The notes: generated from the sequence alone by a model not told the origin. A DNA stretch of 64,000 nt from an uncultured Lacticaseibacillus sp. (GCA_934370925.1 CAKRNG010000011.1:1-64000), one strand, 5' to 3'; positions 45,012 to 54,821 are shown, counted from the stretch's first letter. Translations and numbers: made by a program.

Positions 45012-46820
45012 CTACTTCACCACCGTCTTCCGCGGATTACGGGCGCGGAGGGCGGCTAAGATGGTCACCGTGTCGACAACTTCCTGGAACAACGCCCCGA
45101 TGATGGCGGGGATAATTCCCGTGCTGGCGATTAACATCAGCCCCGTGCAAATGGCAATCCCAATCAGCACGGATTCGCGCGCAATGCGCATGGTGTCCCG
45201 CGAGATGGCGACCGCCTCGGTGACCTTGCTGAGGTCGTCCCGTAGAATCACCACATCTGCTGACTCGCTGGCCGCCGTTGCGCCGTGCGCCCCCATCGCG
45301 ATGCCCGCGTCCGCCGCACTCAGCGACGGTGCATCGTTGACGCCATCTCCCACCATAATGACGGGGCGCTGGTGCTTGGGCACGTCACGGATGATGTTGA
45401 TTTTGTCTACCGGTAGTTGCTCCGCGTAGACTTCATCAATGCCCACACTTTTTGCAACCGCCCCGGCAATCGGCTTCCGGTCGCCCGAAATCATGACGAG
45501 GTGTTTCACCCCCAACGCGTGAAGCCCCGTCATGGTGGCGCGTGCTTCTGGCCGTACTTCATCCGTAAAGCTAATGTAGCCCACATAGGTGCCATCCACG
45601 CTGACATAGACTGCCGTCACATCGCTCTCGGGTGCCACCCCAACGAACGGGGCCTTCCCAACCAAGACGTGATGCCCCGCAACCTCAGCTGACACACCCG
45701 CACCCGTCGTCTCCGTCACGTTCGTCGCGTCCGGTAGCTGATCTGGCGCGGCTTGTACGAGTGAGCGTGCCAAAATGTGCCCAGATTGGTGTTCCGCCGC
45801 CGCTGCGAGCTGGAGTAACGTATCTGCACGCATTTCCGTTCCAGCAGCCGGGTGCACGCCAGCCACGTGGAGTACGCCCCGCGTAATCGTTCCCGTTTTA
45901 TCGAACGCTGCCGTCCGTGCCGCCGCGAGTTTCTCGATTGCCGCCCCAGATTTCACCACAATCCCGTTGCGGCTCGTCCGGCTCATCCCCGACACAAGCG
46001 CAATCGGGGCCGCCAGAATCAACGGACACGGCGAAGCAACCACGAGAACCTCCGCAAACCGCACGGGCGTTCCGGACAAATACCACGCGACCCCCGCAAT
46101 GACGTACGCAACCAACGTGAACGGGACCGCATACCGATCCGCCATGCGGACAAAGGGTGCGGGCTTGGCAATCGATTCACGCACCAGCGCCACAATTCCC
46201 TGATACTGGCTCTCCGCAGCGGTCGCGGTGGCGGTCATCGTGAGGGCACCATCCCCATTCACACTACCGGACATCACGTCCTGCCCCGCCGATTTCGACA
46301 CGGGGCGCGATTCACCCGTCAAGCTCGCTTCGTTCACGTCGCTCGTCCCGGTGAGCACCCGCCCATCCACGGGAATCACTTCTCCCGGTCGCACCAGCAG
46401 CTCCGCGCCCACCTGGACATCATCTGCCGCAATCGTTTGGGTCTGCCCATTCACCCGGACGTGTGCCTTGGTCGGGTTCCCCGCAAGCAACCCCCGCAGT
46501 TCCCCATTGGCTTTGTGCGCTGCATAGTCTTCCAGCGCGTCCCCGCCCGTTAGCATGAGCAGCACAATCAAGCCCGCCCAGTATTCTTGAACCGCAATCG
46601 TCGCGACCACGGCGGTGATGGCGAGCAAGTCCACCCCGAACTTCCCCGAACGGAGCGTCTGCACCATTTCCCAAAACATAAATGCGGCTAGCAACAGTCC
46701 GCACGCCGTAATCAACCCGTTTGCCAATCGTGGTTCGTGCATTCCCCAGGTCAAAATGGCGGCCGTTACGCCCACGATGAGCACAAACCATAAGCGCCAA
46801 TACGTCTTTAGAATTCGCAT
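45012..46820 (-). CDS. P1B-type heavy-metal ATPase with SPCP membrane motif
   Basis: About 602 residues, no N-terminal metal-binding domain. Motifs: LTGESRPV (actuator), AFDKTGTITRG (phosphorylation), HILARSLV (HP region) and VGDGVNDAPSLSAADAGIAMG. The membrane motif is VVASPCPLILAAPIAL, i.e. SPC, seen in P1B-4 pumps for cobalt, iron or zinc. The final helices read LFQEVVDTVTILAALRAR. The ATG at 46820 follows GGAGGGAG; the frame is open to 46889. Monocistronic with a palindromic terminator. It differs from the CPG pump at 34-36 kb, so the two probably move different metals. Confidence 0.88.
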   Translation of the reverse strand: MRILKTYWRLWFVLIVGVTAAILTWGMHEPRLANGLITACGLLLAAFMFWEMVQTLRSGKFGVDLLAITAVVATIAVQEYWAGLIVLLMLTGGDALEDYAAHKANGELRGLLAGNPTKAHVRVNGQTQTIAADDVQVGAELLVRPGEVIPVDGRVLTGTSDVNEASLTGESRPVSKSAGQDVMSGSVNGDGALTMTATATAAESQYQGIVALVRESIAKPAPFVRMADRYAVPFTLVAYVIAGVAWYLSGTPVRFAEVLVVASPCPLILAAPIALVSGMSRTSRNGIVVKSGAAIEKLAAARTAAFDKTGTITRGVLHVAGVHPAAGTEMRADTLLQLAAAAEHQSGHILARSLVQAAPDQLPDATNVTETTGAGVSAEVAGHHVLVGKAPFVGVAPESDVTAVYVSVDGTYVGYISFTDEVRPEARATMTGLHALGVKHLVMISGDRKPIAGAVAKSVGIDEVYAEQLPVDKINIIRDVPKHQRPVIMVGDGVNDAPSLSAADAGIAMGAHGATAASESADVVILRDDLSKVTEAVAISRDTMRIARESVLIGIAICTGLMLIASTGIIPAIIGALFQEVVDTVTILAALRARNPRKTVVK

Positions 46821-47079
46821 GTGACTCCCTCCTCCGATAGCTAGTTTTCCTTCTACTTCTATAATATCGGTTTCAAGCGTCTTGCGCAAACATCCTGAGT
46901 GTGTAGTTAATATCCCCTAAGACACGTTATCCACGATTGGCACATATTTTCTGTTAATTGTACACAGAATCGCCACATTTTGAGTTTAGAATCTGATTAT
47001 TATATGCAGGCGTTGTGTTTCAGCCTTCTCATTTTCTGCAACTCGCCTCTGCAATCAATTTACTTTGGGGGTTTAATAC

Positions 47080-48246
47080 TTGGCAACAGAAACCAAAAAA
47101 CGCAAGAAACCGTACTTATATGAAGTCGATCTCATGCGCGTCATCTTCATCTTCGGGGTGCTCGCAAACCACGCGACCTCAACCGTCACGGCACCAATGA
47201 CGAAGGGCAGCACGCCTTACATCATCATGCTCGCCACCCACCTCATCCTGCACTTCACGCGAATGGGCTTCATGTTCATTTCTGGTCTTGTACTTTTCCT
47301 GCAGTATTACCACAAGAAGAACAATTCATGGCCAACGTTTTGGGTGAAACGTTACAAGGGTTCCGGGATTCCGTACATCTTCTGGAACGGCTTCTTCACC
47401 TTCTTCACCACGTTCGTTGCGGCCGGCAGTATGTCCTTTGCGCAATGGGGGACAGCATGGTGGTCACACCTGCTGCACGCGGACGGCTTCTACATGTACT
47501 ACATCTTCGTCATGTTCCAGTTGTACCTCGTCTTCCCCCTTCTCGTTTGGGTCTTCAAGAAACTCAAAACCACGCAGAATCACCTCATCTTAATGGCATT
47601 CTCCGCGGCCTTCCAGCTCGCGTTCACTTTCTGGGCGAAATACTACTTTCCCTATGTTGGTCACGACGGCTGGCCTTACCTGTTTAGCCATTACGGGAAC
47701 TTCATTCTTTCCTACCAGTTCTACTTCCTTGCTGGGGGCTTCACGTCCATTCACTATCAAAGTGCCGTGGCATTCATCACGAAACACAAGCGCGTTCTCT
47801 ACACCATAACCGCTCTCCTCTCCATGGGGACTGTCGCCCTGTACTACTTCAACACGAATGTCCTCGGGCTAAAGCGGCACTACGCCGAACTGATTCACCA
47901 ACCATACCTGATGATCTACGCCAGCTTCATGGTGGCAACGGTCTTCTCCCTCAGTCTGGGATACGCAAAACGCCGGACGCGTCCACGCTGGCAGCCATTC
48001 GCGAAGTTCGTCTCGCTCTCTTCCAAGATTTCGTTTGGGATTTACCTCACGCAGTCCATCATGTTGACCCTCATCGGCGTCGTTATTCCGAAGTTGCACA
48101 TGAGCGACTGGAACTGGCTCGCATCCGCGCCCCTCGTTTACATCATCGCACTCGGCGGTACGTGGCTCATCTCTTACTTTTGCTACAAGGTGCCACCATT
48201 CGGCGTTCTGATTGGCCGCCCAAACTGGCTCGTTAAGAAAAAATAA
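47080..48246 (+). CDS. Membrane acyltransferase, acyltransferase-3 family
   Basis: 388 residues with about ten membrane helices. The N-terminal motif YEVDLMRVIFIFGVLANHAT and the KRYKGSGIPYIFWNGFF loop are typical of acyltransferase-3 proteins, which acylate sugars or lipids at the membrane. Translation probably starts at TTG (47080), 8 bases after GGGGG; there is no better ATG. Followed after 45 bases by an acyl-CoA ligase-like gene with which it probably forms an operon. Confidence 0.8.
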   Translation: MATETKKRKKPYLYEVDLMRVIFIFGVLANHATSTVTAPMTKGSTPYIIMLATHLILHFTRMGFMFISGLVLFLQYYHKKNNSWPTFWVKRYKGSGIPYIFWNGFFTFFTTFVAAGSMSFAQWGTAWWSHLLHADGFYMYYIFVMFQLYLVFPLLVWVFKKLKTTQNHLILMAFSAAFQLAFTFWAKYYFPYVGHDGWPYLFSHYGNFILSYQFYFLAGGFTSIHYQSAVAFITKHKRVLYTITALLSMGTVALYYFNTNVLGLKRHYAELIHQPYLMIYASFMVATVFSLSLGYAKRRTRPRWQPFAKFVSLSSKISFGIYLTQSIMLTLIGVVIPKLHMSDWNWLASAPLVYIIALGGTWLISYFCYKVPPFGVLIGRPNWLVKKK

Positions 48247-48291
48247 GCACCATTCAAGCACGTATTCATACTTTTAAAAGAGGAATTTAAA

Positions 48292-49815
48292 ATGACTAAG
48301 TTGACAAATGAATTGCGCACCCGGTTAGCCGCAACGCAATCACAAAATGTTGTAAAGGATGAGGGGACCGACACGTGGTTCACTGGGGCCGATTTGTCCC
48401 AAGACATCACCATTCTCGACCAGGCGCTCCGTCAAGCGAACGTGGGGAAAGATGACGTTGTGTTCATGTGCTTACAGAACTCGCCCGTTTACCTGCCCAT
48501 TAATCAGGCTTGTTGGTACATGGGGGCCACCATTCACCCCGTTGCGCCATCTACGGGTCTCAATGGCTTAGTGGCGGACTTCAAGGAAGCAAATTACACC
48601 GCCATAATCGTGGATTCAGCGCGTGCCAGCGCGTTTGCTGAAGTGGATTACCTCAAGCAGACGCCACTGACGAATCTCAAGACCATCGACGACCTCGTGC
48701 TACTCCAAAACCTGCACCACACCGACCCCGCTAGCACGGACGCTCCCACTGAGGAAACGCTCGGCATGATTCTGAACACGTCCGGCACAACGGGCAAGCC
48801 CAAGGGTGTGGGCTTGTCTCACGCCATGATGATTAGCGCCGCACACAACGACCTTGAAAGTCACCGCCTCACCCCTGACGACACCGTCTTGATTGTGATG
48901 CCAATGTTCCACATCAACGCGCAGCTTGTCCTCGTCCTCTCCAGCTTCTTGGCGGGGGGCAAAATGGTCATCGCCCCGAAATTTTCGGCCTCGAAGTTCT
49001 GGCCTCAGGTAATGGCAAACGACATTACGTGGTCCTCCGTGGTGCCAACCATCGTGACTATCCTGCTTAAGAACGAAGCGGCCAACGCGGCGTTCGACCC
49101 GAACCACAAACTCCGCTTCATCCGTTGCGCCTCCTCCATGTTGACGCTCAGCCGACACAAGGCGTTCGTTGACCGCTTCGGCGCCCCCCTGCTAGAAGGC
49201 TACGGCATGACGGAAGCCTGCAGCCAGTGTACCCTGAACCCGCTCGACGACATCCACATGGGGTCAGTCGGGAAGCCTTACAAGACTGACGTTGCCATTG
49301 TCGACGGCGACAAGTTCGTCCAGACCCCTGACTTCCATGGTGAAATTGCCATCCGTGGTGATCACGTCATCAAGGACTACATGGAAACCCACCCAGACGC
49401 CTTCAAGGATGGCTGGATGTTGACGGGTGACCTGGGTTACTTCGATGCGGAGGGTTACCTCTGGCTGGTGGGTCGTTCCAAGGACATCATCAACCGCGGC
49501 GGGGAAAAAGTCAGCCCGACGAAGGTTGAAGGCGTCATCGAACAGCTTGAGTTTGTCCGCAACGTTGCCGCTGTGGCCGTTCCCGATGACATTTACGGGG
49601 AAGCCGTTGCGGCCGTAGTGATTGACGGCAGTGACGATGACGACCTGCACCGTCAGCGACGAGCTGAAATTTTGGCCGTAACCGCCAAACGTTTGGCCGG
49701 ATTCGAACGGCCAACCCAGGTTTACTTCGTGGATCAATTCCCCCTCAACCCCACCAACAAGATTATGCGTCCGCAACTCGCTAAGACTGTGACCGCCATG
49801 AAGGAGCTGATTTAA
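48292..49815 (+). CDS. AMP-forming acyl-CoA synthetase-like enzyme
   Basis: 507 residues of the adenylate-forming family: LNTSGTTGKPKGVGLSH (P-loop), PMFHINAQLV, LLEGYGMTEACSQCTLNP, LTGDLGYFDAEGYLWLVGR and INRGGEKVSPTKVE, with the final catalytic Lys in NPTNKIMRPQL. It resembles medium/long-chain or small-acid CoA ligases; the acid is unknown. The start follows AGAGGAA. It could supply the acyl donor for the acyltransferase encoded upstream. The stop overlaps the next start (TAATG). Confidence 0.85.
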   Translation: MTKLTNELRTRLAATQSQNVVKDEGTDTWFTGADLSQDITILDQALRQANVGKDDVVFMCLQNSPVYLPINQACWYMGATIHPVAPSTGLNGLVADFKEANYTAIIVDSARASAFAEVDYLKQTPLTNLKTIDDLVLLQNLHHTDPASTDAPTEETLGMILNTSGTTGKPKGVGLSHAMMISAAHNDLESHRLTPDDTVLIVMPMFHINAQLVLVLSSFLAGGKMVIAPKFSASKFWPQVMANDITWSSVVPTIVTILLKNEAANAAFDPNHKLRFIRCASSMLTLSRHKAFVDRFGAPLLEGYGMTEACSQCTLNPLDDIHMGSVGKPYKTDVAIVDGDKFVQTPDFHGEIAIRGDHVIKDYMETHPDAFKDGWMLTGDLGYFDAEGYLWLVGRSKDIINRGGEKVSPTKVEGVIEQLEFVRNVAAVAVPDDIYGEAVAAVVIDGSDDDDLHRQRRAEILAVTAKRLAGFERPTQVYFVDQFPLNPTNKIMRPQLAKTVTAMKELI

Positions 49816-50777
49816 TGGCACGCACCATCAAACGTATTTTCTACACCATTTTTCTCCTCTTCATCGCCGGCGCCGCCATTTGGGGGTACACCCTGACGCG
49901 CACCAGCTCATCAGACGGCCTCGAAACCGTCACGATTGGTTACCAAGCCGGTGACCCCATCAGCATCGCCAAGGCGCGCGGGCAGCTCGTCAAGAAGATG
50001 AAGGCGAAAGGTTACCGCGTCGTCTTCAAGGAATTCCAGAACGGCGCGGCCGAGATGGAGGCCATGAATTCTGGCACGATTGATTATGCCCGTGTCGGGG
50101 ACACCCCACCCGTAACCGCGGCGGCAAGTGGGAGCAAGCTCACTATCGTCGGCGCCGGCTCCTCCAAGAAGAACGGGAGCGGGATTGTCGTCAAGAAAAC
50201 CAGCAGCATCAAGTCACTGAAGGATTTGAAGGGCAAGAAAATTGCCTACACCAGCAACACGAGTTCACAGTACATGGTGCTGAAAATCCTGAAGAAGGCG
50301 GGTCTATCCACAAGCGACGTCACGTTGATGGACATGTCCCAATCCTCCGCAGCGGTAGCCTTCGCAAAGGGGAAAGTTGACGCATGGGCCAATTGGGACC
50401 CCGCAACGGCGCAGGCCGAACTGGAACATGACGGCTACATGCTCATCGACGGTTCAGACGTCGACGTCAACAACCGTGACCTCCTCATCTCGGGCGAATA
50501 CGCAACGAACCACACGGATGTGACGGATCTGCTGATTAGTTACCTGAGTGACGACATGGACTGGGCTAACACGCACAAGGCCAAGCTCATTATCATGATG
50601 GCCAAGGAACTGAAGCTCTCCAAGAAGGTTGTCTCCCGAATGGTAAACCGCCGTTCATACGCATTCTCCAAGGTCACAAGCAAGACCGTGACGGAAGAAC
50701 AAGCAATCGCCGACCTGTTCTATCAGGAAGGCATCATCAAGAAACAAGTCGATATGTCCGATTTCGTTTCGAAGTGA
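49815..50777 (+). CDS. Membrane-anchored SsuA/NMT1-like substrate-binding protein
   Basis: 320 residues: an N-terminal helix (IFYTIFLLFIAGAAIWGYTL) without a lipobox Cys, then a two-lobed binding fold of the aliphatic sulfonate/nitrate/taurine group (ETVTIGYQAGDPISIAKARG, IDYARVGDTPPVTAAASGS, DLKGKKIAYTSNTSSQYMV, GKVDAWANWDPATAQAE). No permease or ATPase genes are nearby, so it may act as a receptor or use a distant transporter. The one-base overlap with the CoA ligase gene shows the two are coupled. Terminator follows. Confidence 0.82.
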   Translation: MARTIKRIFYTIFLLFIAGAAIWGYTLTRTSSSDGLETVTIGYQAGDPISIAKARGQLVKKMKAKGYRVVFKEFQNGAAEMEAMNSGTIDYARVGDTPPVTAAASGSKLTIVGAGSSKKNGSGIVVKKTSSIKSLKDLKGKKIAYTSNTSSQYMVLKILKKAGLSTSDVTLMDMSQSSAAVAFAKGKVDAWANWDPATAQAELEHDGYMLIDGSDVDVNNRDLLISGEYATNHTDVTDLLISYLSDDMDWANTHKAKLIIMMAKELKLSKKVVSRMVNRRSYAFSKVTSKTVTEEQAIADLFYQEGIIKKQVDMSDFVSK

Positions 50778-50793
50778 TTTAGGACACACAAAA

Positions 50794-50834
50794 AAGAGGC
50801 CCCACAGCGCAAAGTTCGCGCTGCGGGGCCTCTT
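50794..50834. terminator. Bidirectional terminator
   Basis: 17-nt arms AAGAGGCCCCACAGCGC and the complement (one mismatch) around a 7-nt loop, flanked by A6 and TTCTTT. Confidence 0.88.
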
Positions 50835-50843
50835 CTTTCTGCC

Positions 50844-51017
50844 TTAATGCCGATTCCGTCGAAGGTACTGATTAAACTGTATTCCGGTTACTAATGACAT
50901 AATTCCCGTTAAGACTCCGAAAATCCCCCAAAGCGGTTGATTTTTCACAAATTCAAAAATACCAATTAGAATCAGGAGTACACCCATAATTATGATCATC
51001 CAAATCTGACGTTTCAT
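50844..51017 (-). CDS. Small membrane protein, 57 residues
   Basis: An ATG at 51017 has the ideal ribosome site GGAGGT six bases away. The 57-residue product has a helix (MIIIMGVLLILIGIFEFV), then a short loop and a second hydrophobic stretch (LWGIFGVLTGIMSLVTG) before a basic end (YLRRNRH). The stop lies just before the shared terminator. Unknown family. Confidence 0.68.
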   Translation of the reverse strand: MKRQIWMIIIMGVLLILIGIFEFVKNQPLWGIFGVLTGIMSLVTGIQFNQYLRRNRH

Positions 51018-51153
51018 CTATTGACCTCCACAGATTAGTATCTAAAAGGTATCTCAAATTATATTTTATGCCAAGATATAACCATCATTTTTCCCATCAA
51101 GAATGTAGGTCGATGTGGCGTCAAATTTGATAGCCGGATCACTGCGCTCTGTT

Positions 51154-52995
51154 TTACATACTAGGCAATTCTGGCTTTGAGAAGTAGTAGCCTTGAACGA
51201 AGGGGATTCCTTCCTTCATTGCAAACGTCACTTCATCCTCATTTTCGACCCCTTCAAGGACGAAATCAAGTTCGTTCTCCTTCGCAATCAGCACCCAAAA
51301 GTCGACGCGTTCGCGCAACTGCTGGTCGTCATTCGTCTTACGCAAGTTCTGCATGGCGAACTTCACGCCATCCACGTATGGCAACAAACCACGGACGAGT
51401 TCATAACTGTTGTCGCTCCCAACGTCATCGATATCAATCCGCACACCACCCGCGCGATAAATCGGCGTGATGTTGCGCATCGTGGCGATATCTGGCACAT
51501 CCGTGATTTCAACCGTCAATCCCTCTGGCCCACCCGGACTGTTCCGGAAGTTCGTGAGCGCCGTCGCAATGGTTGGATCCACGAACTGTGCAAGCGTGAG
51601 GTTCATCGCCACCCGTTTCGTCCGGGAATTCTGCAAGACACGCTCAATCAGGTGAATTTGTGTTTCAACGGAGATATCGAACGTTTCGGGCAGCGACCAC
51701 CGATCCCGGTTATGGTCGTACATCCGCAACAGCAGTTCATTGCGGTACCGCTCATTATTCTGCGTTCGAATATCCATAATCCCCTGCGTGAAGAAGGTGT
51801 ATGTTGCCACCAATTCTTGTTCACTACGGGTGTGCACGGTCCGTCCTTCAACCGTGATAGTATCGCGCCCGGCACGTTTGCTAATGTACAAATTATCGTC
51901 CGCGCGCTTATAGGTGTCATCGATGGTGCGGTCAGCCGGATGAACGGCCGTAACCCCCATCGACAGCGTCATGAGCACGTCGTAATCTTCATACTTGTAA
52001 CGCGTCTTGCGCACCGTTTCCCAGCATTCCGTCACAATCGGTAAAATCTCGTCCGGTTGCTTATTCGGGAAGGCAATGTTGAACTCTTCGCCCCCAGTTC
52101 GGTAAACGCGGTGGTCATCCCCATATTGCTGCAACACATTCGTCAAGGTCGTCGCAATGTTAATCAGAATGGCGTTCCCAGCAAGGTGCCCGTAATGCTC
52201 GTTGACCTGTTTAAAGTGGTCAACGTCGAGGGACACCAGCGTTAGGGGCGTCTGGTTCTGCTTCGCGTCATTGAACATCGTGGTCAAATCATGTTGATAC
52301 ATGGCGTACGTTTTGGCGTTCGTCAACTGGTCGTAGTTCGCCAGCTCACGCATCCGTGCATTTTCGGTCGCTTCATGGTGTTGCGCCACCCAGTAGAACG
52401 AGGTGAACGTGTCCATGATTAGGAACATCATGACCGCCTGCAGTGACACCGCCATGTTAATCTGAATCCCACCTGATTCATTCGGCAGGGTGAACCAGAA
52501 CGCACACGCAATAACCGCCGCAAATAGGAAGTTGTTCCGCAAATTATAGCGAATCTGTCCGTGATACCGCCGTGCGACGTAAAGTACCCCCGCAAGCACG
52601 ATGAACGATCCGATTGTCGGCGACGTGGTGAGGGCGTCTAAATGGTGGATAACCCAAATGGCAATAATCGCAAACGCACGCACCGCAAACTCCCACAATG
52701 AGATTTCACTATCCAACAATGGGAATGCCAGTACAAACAACCCAACGTTGTGGTACATCATGCCACCAATGGTAAAGTGGTACCCACCAAGATGCATAAT
52801 AATCCCTATGACAATTGATAGGAGCATCATGTACACCCGACTGCGTATCCGCTGTGCGTCCGTGCGTTCGCTATCCGCAAATGCGCGCTCACCAATTCGC
52901 TGGTAGTAAGTCACAAACCCCGCAATAAAGAAGCCGGAAAACACCAGTTGTACGATGAATGATGGGATTTCTAACACGTGAAGATTCATTTCCAT
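51154..52995 (-). CDS. Membrane GGDEF-EAL protein for c-di-GMP turnover
   Basis: About 613 residues: some eight N-terminal helices (to about residue 210), a GGDEF domain (LVSLDVDHFKQVNEHYGH, RTGGEEF) and an EAL-type domain in which most key residues can be placed: ELLLR, MNLT, EITD, IDIDDVGSDNSYE (DD), VKFAMQNL (Lys), GVENEDE and QGYYFSKP. The EAL loop sequence is atypical (DDVGSDNSYE instead of DDFG). It may be a bifunctional or one-way enzyme. The ATG at 52995 follows AGAAAG; a GTG at 53004 is also open. It may act with the interrupted GGDEF gene at 37 kb. Confidence 0.85.
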   Translation of the reverse strand: MEMNLHVLEIPSFIVQLVFSGFFIAGFVTYYQRIGERAFADSERTDAQRIRSRVYMMLLSIVIGIIMHLGGYHFTIGGMMYHNVGLFVLAFPLLDSEISLWEFAVRAFAIIAIWVIHHLDALTTSPTIGSFIVLAGVLYVARRYHGQIRYNLRNNFLFAAVIACAFWFTLPNESGGIQINMAVSLQAVMMFLIMDTFTSFYWVAQHHEATENARMRELANYDQLTNAKTYAMYQHDLTTMFNDAKQNQTPLTLVSLDVDHFKQVNEHYGHLAGNAILINIATTLTNVLQQYGDDHRVYRTGGEEFNIAFPNKQPDEILPIVTECWETVRKTRYKYEDYDVLMTLSMGVTAVHPADRTIDDTYKRADDNLYISKRAGRDTITVEGRTVHTRSEQELVATYTFFTQGIMDIRTQNNERYRNELLLRMYDHNRDRWSLPETFDISVETQIHLIERVLQNSRTKRVAMNLTLAQFVDPTIATALTNFRNSPGGPEGLTVEITDVPDIATMRNITPIYRAGGVRIDIDDVGSDNSYELVRGLLPYVDGVKFAMQNLRKTNDDQQLRERVDFWVLIAKENELDFVLEGVENEDEVTFAMKEGIPFVQGYYFSKPELPSM

Positions 52996-53291
52996 AGCTG
53001 ACACTTTCTAAAAAATTCCACAAATCACGAATAATATTTCGTTACACTGAAAAGTAACTTTAAAAAGTATACAATATTTCAACGGCTAAATAAAGAATTT
53101 GCGTAACTGACAACGTTATTTTCCCTAACAAAAATCATTCGTTTTTGCACATCATCGTCATATTTACCGCGTCAAAATGCCGTTCAGCTAACTTAATCAG
53201 ACAACCTGTGACATTTTGTTCTTTTCTACGACACATTATTTTTGTTACACCAGCCAGCGCAAATACCGAACATTTTCAGGAAACGCAAACA
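52996..53291. other. A+T-rich intergenic region
   Basis: About 300 bases, presumably the promoter region of the minus-strand GGDEF-EAL gene. No gene, repeat or clear operator was seen. Confidence 0.4.
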
Positions 53292-53327
53292 AAAAGCGCC
53301 CGTTTTTAGCTTTCCCGGCGCTTTTGT
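53292..53327 (-). terminator. Terminator after metQ-like gene
   Basis: The stem AAAAGCGCC/GGCGCTTTT (53292-53300 with 53317-53325) with a 16-nt loop; the minus-strand RNA ends in U-rich sequence. Confidence 0.65.
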
Positions 53328-53358
53328 TGCATATTTTATAATTATCCACGAACTACAA

Positions 53359-54210
53359 TTACTTCAGGTAGCTCACTGGCTTCTGCACTTCAACCTTAGT
53401 TCCAGAGAATTCCTTCTTAATCCACTTCTGAATCGCAGGTTCGTGGTAGAGCTTCAGCAGCTTCTTGTACGTCTTGTTGTTCTTCTGGCTGGCAGTTGTG
53501 GCGAGAATATTGATGTTGGCCTTCGTCGACTTGTCCGCCTTCTCGTAGTAAAGCGAGTCCTTCAACACGTTCATCTTGGCTTCGAGGGCAATGGTGTTCG
53601 AAATCAGCACGGCATCGAAGTCATCCAGGAACCGGGCTGCGGAATCTTCGTTGATTTCCTTAATAACCAGGTGCTTGGGATTCGACTTAATATCCCGCGT
53701 GGTGCCGAACGTGTTGAACCCCTTCTTCAACTTAATGAGGCCCGCCTTTTGTAGCAAAAGCAAATCACGCGCCCCGTTTGCGGGATTACTGGAAATCCCA
53801 ATCGTGCCGCCATCCGGAATGGCCTTGAGTGATTGGTGCTTATCCGAATAAATGCCGACTGGTTCCAGGTAAGTGGTGCCCAGTGCCGCCACCTTCTTCC
53901 CCTTCGTTTCCTTATTATAGGAAACAAAGTACGCGTAGGACTGAAATGCGTTGACATCGATATCCCCATTGGCGGTTTCATCGTTCAGCTGTTTGCCGAC
54001 CGTGACTTCCTTCACTTCCAGCTTGAGGCCCAGCTTTTTGGCTTGTGGTGTGGTCGCGATGTGCTTCCACGTTTGGTAATCGGAACCAATCCCCCCAACC
54101 GTAACCGTTGTGAGCTTCGAGGCGTTGGCTGACTTGCCGCACGCGGTCAGACCCACCACGCCCGTACTGATAATGACCCCGAGTAGTACGTTTCTAATCC
54201 ATCGCTTCAT
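53359..54210 (-). CDS. metQ: MetQ/NlpA-family substrate-binding lipoprotein
   Basis: 283 residues with a lipoprotein signal ending VVGLTACGKSANA (lipid-modified Cys about residue 24), then the NlpA fold (GKQLNDETANGDIDVNAFQSYAYF, PDGGTIGISSNPANGARDLLLLQKAGLI). It captures methionine for an ABC importer. The metN and metP genes are not adjacent, which is unusual. The gene is next to luxS and a Met-T-box-controlled methyltransferase, supporting a methionine role. Confidence 0.85.
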   Translation of the reverse strand: MKRWIRNVLLGVIISTGVVGLTACGKSANASKLTTVTVGGIGSDYQTWKHIATTPQAKKLGLKLEVKEVTVGKQLNDETANGDIDVNAFQSYAYFVSYNKETKGKKVAALGTTYLEPVGIYSDKHQSLKAIPDGGTIGISSNPANGARDLLLLQKAGLIKLKKGFNTFGTTRDIKSNPKHLVIKEINEDSAARFLDDFDAVLISNTIALEAKMNVLKDSLYYEKADKSTKANINILATTASQKNNKTYKKLLKLYHEPAIQKWIKKEFSGTKVEVQKPVSYLK

Positions 54211-54285
54211 TTTTTCGTCCCCCGAACGCTTCTTGATGCTTTATGTATGACAGTGGTCGCAAGTGACCACTGCGGTGATTATTAA

Positions 54286-54759
54286 TTAAATGACGTGACG
54301 TTCGAATGGCTGGTCGGAAATGCCTTCTTCAAGGATCTTCTTGCACCATTCCTTCGCGGAGAAGAGGCTGTGGTCGCGGTAGTTCCCACAACTGTAAATA
54401 TCGGTTCCCTGAACATCGCCCCATTCAATGTCGTCAGCGATGGCTGCTAGTGAGCTCTTCAAGGCTTCTGCCACTTCCGTCGTGGTGTGTTCGCCCCAAG
54501 TAATCAAGTGGAACCCGGTGCGGCAACCGAATGGGGAGCAGTCAATCACGCCGTCCAGACGGTCACGGAGCAAGCCTGCGAGCAAGTGTTCAATCGTGTG
54601 CAATCCGGCCGTTGGAATCGCGTTTTCGTTTGGCTGAACCAAGCGTAGGTCGTAGTTGCTAATCTTGTCGCCCTTTGCGCCCTCTTCAACGGTGATGAGG
54701 CGAACGTATGGTGCCTTTACCTTCGTGTGATCCAATGTGAAGCTTTCAACTTTTGCCAT
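54286..54759 (-). CDS. luxS: S-ribosylhomocysteine lyase LuxS
   Basis: 157 residues. It has the metal-binding HTIEH motif and [12 protein letters not shown], and ends [22 protein letters not shown] as in other lactobacilli. It splits S-ribosylhomocysteine into homocysteine and the AI-2 precursor in the activated methyl cycle. The ATG at 54759 follows AAAGGAAG. Structured repeat A copy 4 lies just upstream. Confidence 0.96.
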   Translation of the reverse strand: MAKVESFTLDHTKVKAPYVRLITVEEGAKGDKISNYDLRLVQPNENAIPTAGLHTIEHLLAGLLRDRLDGVIDCSPFGCRTGFHLITWGEHTTTEVAEALKSSLAAIADDIEWGDVQGTDIYSCGNYRDHSLFSAKEWCKKILEEGISDQPFERHVI

Positions 54760-54821
54760 GCTTAAATCTTCCTTTCTGTGTGTGGGTAACTCCTTCATTG
54801 TACCGCGGTTCTTAGCGGGAC

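Noticed and set aside
51193..52044. A 283-codon plus-strand frame inside the GGDEF-EAL gene
   Set aside because: Antisense to a gene with recognised domains; no ribosome site and no family.
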